A program made the translations under genes and the position numbers. Shown here one piece after another: positions 59,843 through 64,000 of a stretch of 64,000 nucleotides of DNA. Location: assembly GCF_014645815.1 (NCBI RefSeq), contig NZ_BMML01000010.1:302708-366707 (forward strand), given 5' to 3'. Every line of letters begins with the position of its first letter. Positions within the stretch are counted from its first letter, which is position 1. The DNA comes from Streptomyces fuscichromogenes. GTDB taxonomy: Bacteria; Actinomycetota; Actinomycetes; Streptomycetales; Streptomycetaceae. Under the pieces are notes generated by a model. It saw only the letters and a list, made by a program, of their open reading frames with translations. It did no database searches and was not told where the DNA came from.

Positions 59843-60457
59843 TCACACCGTCGCCACCACCGCGTACCGCTCGTCGTCCACCTCCTTCCCCCACAGCACC
59901 GCCGCCTCGGACAGCCGCTCCACGCGCACGTCCGCGGCGAGCGGCGCGAGCAGGGCGGTGAGCCGCCCGGCGGGTATGCCGACGGGGGCCACGGCTCCCC
60001 ACACACCCTCCACCAGCACGAACCGCCCGCCGGGCCGAAGCAGCCCCCGCCAGTGCCGAAGCACGCGCGCGGGGTCGGGCAGCGCCCACAGCACATGCCG
60101 TACGAGCACGGTGTCGAACAGCTGCTCGCCCACCGGCGGGACCGCCGCGTCACCGAGGAGGAACACCGGGTCACGGCCGGCGAGCTTGACGCGGGCCCGC
60201 TCCAGCATCGCCGGGGAGTTGTCGACCCCGGTGACCCGGTGCCCCTGCTCGGCGGCGAGGAGGGACAGGCTGCCGGTGCCGCAGCCGAGGTCGAGGATGT
60301 CGGCGGGGCGGGCGGGCAGCCACGCCGCCAGGCGCTCCGCCCAGGCCGCGCGGACCTCGGGGGCGCCCAGCCCATGATCGGGCTCCGCGTCGAAGGTGGC
60401 GGCCTGCGCATCCCAGTCGACACTCGCCACAACTGTTCGATCACTGTCGTTCGTCAT
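59843..60457 (-). CDS. SAM-dependent class I methyltransferase
   Basis: 204 residues from ATG 60457 (GGGGG upstream). Motif I is ADILDLGCGTGSLSLLAAEQGHRVTGVDNSPAML; FDTVLVRHVLWALPDPARVLRHWRGLLRPGGRFVLVEGVWG gives motifs II-III and the post-III helix. The substrate is unknown; ubiE-like small-molecule methyltransferases look similar. It is convergent with DUF402 and divergent from the tiny gene at 60598. Confidence 0.9.
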   Translation of the reverse strand: MTNDSDRTVVASVDWDAQAATFDAEPDHGLGAPEVRAAWAERLAAWLPARPADILDLGCGTGSLSLLAAEQGHRVTGVDNSPAMLERARVKLAGRDPVFLLGDAAVPPVGEQLFDTVLVRHVLWALPDPARVLRHWRGLLRPGGRFVLVEGVWGAVAPVGIPAGRLTALLAPLAADVRVERLSEAAVLWGKEVDDERYAVVATV

Positions 60458-60597
60458 GCCCCCAGCGTGACACCCACCACTGACACTCGATCCATGTGAC
60501 TGCGACCACTGACAGACCGGCATCGATGAGGAACTCTCGCCAAAAGCGTCTATCTCCGTGACAACACGGATCTCGGTAGGCACTGAAGGAGGCAGCC

Positions 60598-60732
60598 ATG
60601 CGCCGCGAAACCGTGCAGAAGCCCCTGAAGAGGACGGACAGCCGCCGGATCCGCGAGGAGGCCGACGAGCGCCCCGCCGGACGCCCGGAGGTGCGGAAGG
60701 ACATCGCACGAACCTGGTGGCCGGACGGCTGA
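60598..60732 (+). CDS. Tiny basic protein (44 residues)
   Basis: An ATG with an excellent AAGGAGG ribosome site at 6 nt leads to 44 codons ending WWPDG. The product is highly charged (many Arg/Glu/Lys) with no hydrophobic segment. Third-position GC is high and the spacing between the divergent methyltransferase and the next gene fits a real short gene. Family unknown. It could be a small nucleic-acid-binding or regulatory protein. Confidence 0.5.
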   Translation: MRRETVQKPLKRTDSRRIREEADERPAGRPEVRKDIARTWWPDG

Positions 60733-60752
60733 CCACGCCCGTCCCCCGCGCT

Positions 60753-60965
60753 TCAGTCCAGTCGCTTGCGGTAGTGGATGCGGTCATAGGGCCCGTCCAC
60801 CCGCCGCTCGACGACTTCGTAGCCGTACTTCGCCATATGGTCTGCCGCCATGGGCTGCGGCACCACCCCGATCCGCGCGATGTAGTGGCGGTACGCCATA
60901 TCGGTCACGGCCTTCACCGCTAGTGCGTCGACGGCCCGGGCGGGCCGGATGTCGTCGTCGGTCAT
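60753..60965 (-). pseudogene. Internally deleted GNAT acetyltransferase remnant
   Basis: 70 codons. The first 38 or so (DIRPARAVDALAVKAVTDMAYRHYIARIGVVPQPMAADH) match the N-terminus of a GNAT enzyme. The remainder (AKYGYEVVERRVDGPYDRIHYRKRLD) matches its extreme C-terminus. The central V-shaped acetyl-CoA domain, about 80-100 residues, is missing, yet the frame is kept. The result cannot bind acetyl-CoA in the usual way. It is either a pseudogene frozen by an in-frame deletion or a reused mini-protein. Confidence 0.75.
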
Positions 60966-61279
60966 GGCGTGAACGCTAGCTACCTCAGCGCAGTCTGAGC
61001 ACTCCCTTAAGGCGACCATAAGGATCTCCGTCGCCCGCTCCCAGCAGGCGATTCCGCGGTTCTCTGGGGCTAGCTTTCTGATCGCCCCCACGGGATTCGG
61101 CCCGGCGGGACCGAGCCCGCTCCGAGGACCGCCCCGAGGAGTCCCCGCATGCCCGCAACACGCCGTCAGGCCCCTGTCGGCACGGCGGCGCTCGCCCCGG
61201 CGCTGATCCCTCATGACTCCGGGGCCTGACCGGCGGCTCAGGCCGGACAGGCCCCGGCGGCGTTCAGTTGGGCAGCGGC
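60966..61279. other. Gap with terminator and possible tiny reading frame
   Basis: About 310 bp between the GNAT remnant and the lipase. The terminator at 61221-61255 is the only clear element. A 26-codon frame at 61149-61229 has a GAGGAG upstream but no other support. GGCGAC (61012-61017) and GTCGCC (61030-61035) can pair as a weak stem. Confidence 0.5.
61221..61255 (-). terminator. Terminator of the secreted lipase gene
   Basis: GGGGCCTG / CAGGCCCC perfect 8-bp stem with an inner CCGG...CCGG pair, lying 24 bp beyond the lipase stop codon in its direction of transcription. Confidence 0.7.
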
Positions 61280-62140
61280 TCAGCTGAACGCCGACGCACA
61301 GGTGGTGTCGGTGGCGTGCGCCGGGTCGAGCGCGTTGGCCACCTCATGGAAGGCGATCCGGTCGAAGAGCCCGATCGCCACGTGCTCGGAGAGGTCGAGC
61401 GAGCAGAGGTCCTGGAGCAGGACGTTGTGGACGTCGGAGCCGCTCAGGTACTGGCTCTGCCAGGGCGTCGCCACCTCGTCGTACTTGGTGGCGATGACCG
61501 TGTAGCGCACTCCGGAGACGGTGTCGCCGCCCGCGTTGAGCTTGGTGAGGAAGGCGGAGCCGGGGATCTGGTCGGCGAGACCGGGGGTGGTGGCCTTGAT
61601 CAGGTCCGAGGCGCCGGGGAAGTACGGCAGCAGGTTGGTGAGGCCGCTGAGAGTGGCGCCGTGGTTGTCGGGGGCGAGGCCGACGAGGGCGTTCACCTTG
61701 GCGGCACCGCCGAGGAACTTCAGGTAGTAGCGGGGCATCATGCCGCCCTGGGAGTGACCGACGAGGTCGGCCTTGGCGGCGCCGGTCGCGGCGAGCACTT
61801 TGTCCACGAAGGCGGAGAGTTGCTCTGCCGACTTGTCGATGGGACCGAGGCCGTAGAAGACGGGGACGCCGTCCAGCTGGCCGTAGTCGAGGGAGAAGAC
61901 GCAGTAGCCGCGGTCCTCCAGGTACGGGGCGAGGGAGAGCCAGTTGTCGACGGAGTTGCCGAGGGTGCCGTGGACCAGGATCACCGGGCGGGGGTGGGCT
62001 GCGGAGGGGCGGCAGGAGTAGTCGTTCCAACCGGTGGTGGGGGCGCTCGACGCATGGGCGGTGGCGGCGGGAACGGTGGCGACGGCGGCGGCGAGGAGCA
62101 GTGCGGTCAGGGGTCTGAGCACTCGTTTCCAGGGCAGCAT
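61280..62140 (-). CDS. Secreted lipase/esterase (alpha/beta hydrolase)
   Basis: 286 residues with a signal peptide (ends near ATAHA). The fold starts RPVILVHGTLGNSVDNWLSLAPYLEDRGYCVFSLDYG (oxyanion HG), with the nucleophile elbow DLVGHSQGGMMPRYYLKFLGG (Ser130). A catalytic Asp/His pair is expected near TKYDEVATPW and SEHVAIGLFD. It resembles Streptomyces extracellular triacylglycerol lipases. GCAAGGAGATCACCCG precedes the ATG. It is followed by its own terminator. Confidence 0.9.
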   Translation of the reverse strand: MLPWKRVLRPLTALLLAAAVATVPAATAHASSAPTTGWNDYSCRPSAAHPRPVILVHGTLGNSVDNWLSLAPYLEDRGYCVFSLDYGQLDGVPVFYGLGPIDKSAEQLSAFVDKVLAATGAAKADLVGHSQGGMMPRYYLKFLGGAAKVNALVGLAPDNHGATLSGLTNLLPYFPGASDLIKATTPGLADQIPGSAFLTKLNAGGDTVSGVRYTVIATKYDEVATPWQSQYLSGSDVHNVLLQDLCSLDLSEHVAIGLFDRIAFHEVANALDPAHATDTTCASAFS

Positions 62141-62309
62141 CGGGTGATCTCCTTGCGGCTCAAGGGATGTGCGACGGCCTTACGCCCTGTGATCCGGATC
62201 ACGAAGGATGCTGTTCACCCATCAAGTTACGGACGAGTAGTGCAAGCGTGAAGTTACGCGTCGGTAAAACTTCCGAGTAACTACCGCACGCCACCCATCT
62301 GACGGGATG

Positions 62310-62756
62310 TCACCAGTTGGGCCTGAGGGGACCATAGGGCGCGATACGGGCCAAACACCCCCGCAACACGCGCACTTCCCCCTCCCCCAGCACATCGCCC
62401 CAGCCCCGGACGACCTCCGCGGCCGCCTCCTCCGCGGCCCGCGCGCACGCCCATCCCCGCTCGGTGAGCACGATCAGCCGCGCCCTCGCGTCCCCGGGGT
62501 GCGGTCGGCGCTCGGCATACCCCTTACGCACGATGTCGTCGACAAGCTGACTTGCCGCCTGTTTGGTCACCCCGAGGTGCACGGCGAGCTCGGTGACGGT
62601 GGCCCCGTCCGGGGCGAGCCGCGCGAAGGCGAAGCCATGGGCGGGCCTGACCCCCTCGAAGCCGCGGGCGACGACCCCTTCGTCAATGCGCCGGACGAGG
62701 TCACCAGCAGTAGCGAGCAGGGCGGCGGACAGGGCCATGGCCTCGGAGTTCTGCAC
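62310..62756 (-). CDS. MarR family regulator
   Basis: 148 residues (GTG 62756; ATG 62738 is an alternative). The winged HTH is DGATVTELAVHLGVTKQAASQLVDDIVRKGYAERRPHPGDARARLIVLTERG, including the DxRxxxLxLT-like wing. It is divergent from the cupin gene across two TCAAG...CTTGA palindromes, which are the expected MarR half-sites, so it probably represses itself and the cupin gene. The ligand is unknown. Confidence 0.9.
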   Translation of the reverse strand: MQNSEAMALSAALLATAGDLVRRIDEGVVARGFEGVRPAHGFAFARLAPDGATVTELAVHLGVTKQAASQLVDDIVRKGYAERRPHPGDARARLIVLTERGWACARAAEEAAAEVVRGWGDVLGEGEVRVLRGCLARIAPYGPLRPNW

Positions 62757-62786
62757 GGAGGCATTGAAACACCCTTGACGAACCAG

Positions 62787-62829
62787 TCAAGCGGCTTGAC
62801 CATGTAGGCGACATAGTCAAGCTACTTGA
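62787..62829. promoter_or_regulatory. Two MarR-type operators between marR and cupin genes
   Basis: TCAAGCGGCTTGA (62787-62799) and TCAAGCTACTTGA (62817-62829) share both TCAAG/CTTGA arms, an AG before and a CCAT after, and are 30 bp apart (about three helical turns). One lies 22 bp from the cupin ATG. Confidence 0.75.
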
Positions 62830-62850
62830 CCATCCCGTCCGGAGGCACCC

Positions 62851-63225
62851 ATGCCCGTCATCCGCTCCGCCGAGGCCACCACCCACGAGCTCCACGGCGC
62901 CCGCTTCGTCGCCTACGCCACTCCCCGCACCGGCAGCAAGGAACTGTGCGCCTGGCGAGGAGAGATACCGGCCGGGACCAAGGCCCCCGCCCACACCGTC
63001 ACCCGGGAGGAGATCTTCCACCTGCTCGTCGGCGAACTCCTGATGACGGTCGACGGCTGTACCGAACGCGTCCGCGCCGGGGACACCGTCATCGTCAACC
63101 CCGGTGCCACCCTCGCCGTCGAGAACCCGACCGACCACACCGCGCTCTCCTGGGTCACCACGTCCATCGGCCTCGCGGCCGAGCTGGCCGACGGCACCCG
63201 GGTCATGCCGCCGTGGGCCAACTGA
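62851..63225 (+). CDS. Single-domain cupin protein
   Basis: 124 residues. Cupin motif 1 is AHTVTREEIFHLLVGELLMTVDG, with His/Glu/Glu-type ligands partly kept; motif 2 is GDTVIVNPGATLAVENPTDH. It is a small barrel that may bind a metal and oxidise, isomerise or sense a small molecule. CCGGAGG precedes the ATG. The MarR operators at its promoter suggest induction by a small ligand. Confidence 0.88.
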   Translation: MPVIRSAEATTHELHGARFVAYATPRTGSKELCAWRGEIPAGTKAPAHTVTREEIFHLLVGELLMTVDGCTERVRAGDTVIVNPGATLAVENPTDHTALSWVTTSIGLAAELADGTRVMPPWAN

Positions 63226-63427
63226 CCTGGCGGAACACGCCCGTGCCACGCGCTCCCCGGATGCCCGGTCCCGCGCCGATCGAGGTGCCGAGCACGTTCG
63301 GAACGGCCGGAGCCGCGGGGCCGGCCCGTGCGTCACCGGAACCGGCCCGCACCATGGACGCCTCACCGACGGCCGCAAGCGGGCCCTGCCGACCTCGGCG
63401 ACCACCTGTGCCCGCGGCCTCATCGCC

Positions 63428-64000
63428 TCACTCGGTCGGAGCGGCGACCGATGCCGTGACGCCCCCCTCTTCCGGGAGCGCCGCCACGTCCACGCCCCGC
63501 ACCTGGGACAGTTCGTGCTTGAGGGCCGCGAGTTCGGCGCCGCCGGCCATGTGGTTGGTCAGCTCCTCCAAGTCGATCCGGTCGCGGGAGGCGGAGAGTT
63601 CCAGGGTGCCGAGGCGCAGCACGCTGAAGTGGTCGCCGACCATGTAGGCGTGGTGCGGGTTGTGGGTGATGAAGATGACGCCGAGGCCGCGGTCACGGGC
63701 GGCGGCCACATACTTCAGCACCACACCGGACTGCTTGACGCCGAGGGCGGCCGTCGGCTCGTCGAGGATGAGGACGCGGGCGCCGAAGTAGACCGCACGG
63801 GCGATCGCCACACACTGGCGCTGACCGCCGGAGAGGGTACCGATGGGTCGTTCCAAATCGTCCAGGACGATGCCCATGTTGCGTAGCTCTTCGTCGGCGG
63901 TCCGCTTCATCCGCTCGATGTCCAAACGACGCAGCGGCCAGGGGCCCTTGGTCATCTCGGAGCCGAGGAAGAAGTTGCGCCACACCGGCATCAGGGGGAC
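63428..64000 (-). CDS. Sugar ABC transporter ATP-binding protein (N-terminus cut by window edge)
   Basis: Reads in from the window edge without a start. It has the signature PIGTLSGGQRQCVAIARAV, Walker B RVLILDEPTAALGVKQ and H-loop VIFITHNPHHAYMVGDHFSVLRLG, as in single-domain FrcA/RbsA-type carbohydrate ATPases. It has a longer C-terminal tail than usual (AELAALKHELSQVRGVDVAALPEEGG). Walker A lies outside the window. The 200 bp between it and the cupin gene contain nothing I recognise. Confidence 0.88.
   Translation of the reverse strand, partial: VPLMPVWRNFFLGSEMTKGPWPLRRLDIERMKRTADEELRNMGIVLDDLERPIGTLSGGQRQCVAIARAVYFGARVLILDEPTAALGVKQSGVVLKYVAAARDRGLGVIFITHNPHHAYMVGDHFSVLRLGTLELSASRDRIDLEELTNHMAGGAELAALKHELSQVRGVDVAALPEEGGVTASVAAPTE

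Noticed and set aside
61149..61229. A 26-codon frame with a GAGGAG site upstream
   Set aside because: Short, Ala/Pro-rich and partly inside the lipase terminator; no support beyond the ribosome site.
63226..63427. Coding fragment between the cupin and ABC ATPase genes
   Set aside because: No frame shows recognisable motifs or a ribosome site; nothing supportable.

Overview
The window is high-GC actinobacterial chromosome, almost certainly Streptomyces. The reasons are very high GC at third codon positions, frequent GTG/TTG starts, many TetR regulators, secreted hydrolases with signal or Tat peptides, a SoxR-type regulator, YtrA-type GntR and DUF4331/DUF5925/DUF402-type proteins, and two dispersed repeat families of the kind scattered through Streptomyces intergenic DNA. 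No rRNA, tRNA, CRISPR array, transposase or phage gene was seen. It looks like ordinary core or near-core chromosome with several small regulons, not an island.

Layout. 1-3.7 kb: end of a DJ-1/PfpI protein, then a TetR / acyl-CoA synthetase / SDR operon. 3.8-13.6 kb: secreted and hydrolytic proteins (Tat-exported NamZ-type muramidase, alpha/beta hydrolase, penicillin-acylase-family Ntn hydrolase, G1 glutamic endopeptidase), an XRE-type regulator and a DraRnl-type RNA ligase with a foldable leader. 13.7-21.3 kb: SoxR, then two acyl/aldehyde-metabolism regulons, each marked by its own palindrome: MaoC hydratase with a TetR, and acyl-CoA dehydrogenase, TetR and an aldehyde/alcohol dehydrogenase operon. 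21.4-29.4 kb: DUF3574 protein, class F sortase with a surface-protein partner, MFS exporter, a 15-bp tandem repeat array, CitMHS citrate transporter, molybdopterin oxidoreductase and its TetR. 29.4-37.5 kb: lipoprotein, homogentisate dioxygenase, GntR, a stand-alone type ISP specificity-like protein, a TetR with a divergent drug-exporter-type ABC pair whose ATPase is frameshifted in its Walker A region, and a class III CoA-transferase.

37.7-45.8 kb: a SigK/RskA-type sigma/anti-sigma pair, divergent from a run of DUF4331 protein, TPR protein, NicO-type Ni/Co transporter with a long His-rich loop, and a transmembrane Ser/Thr kinase. A sequence resembling a SigK promoter precedes the DUF4331 gene. 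45.8-47.5 kb: secreted GDSL lipase and a small membrane protein. 47.9-55.7 kb: a tightly overlapping surface-polysaccharide operon (two GT2 glycosyltransferases, a CE4 deacetylase and a 1257-residue fusion of a Wzx-like flippase with a polytopic GT-C-like domain), facing a membrane-anchored glycoside hydrolase across a strong shared terminator. 55.9-64 kb: AAA ATPase, DUF72, YtrA-like GntR, GNAT, DUF402, methyltransferase, a tiny basic protein, an internally deleted GNAT remnant, secreted lipase, MarR/cupin pair and the end of a sugar ABC ATPase.

The best candidates for something under-described are the flippase/GT-C fusion operon with its upstream direct repeats, the sigK-rskA-DUF4331-TPR-NicO-kinase cluster, and the TetR regulons that can be read from shared palindromes. 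All functions are read by eye from sequence. No database search or folding program was run.
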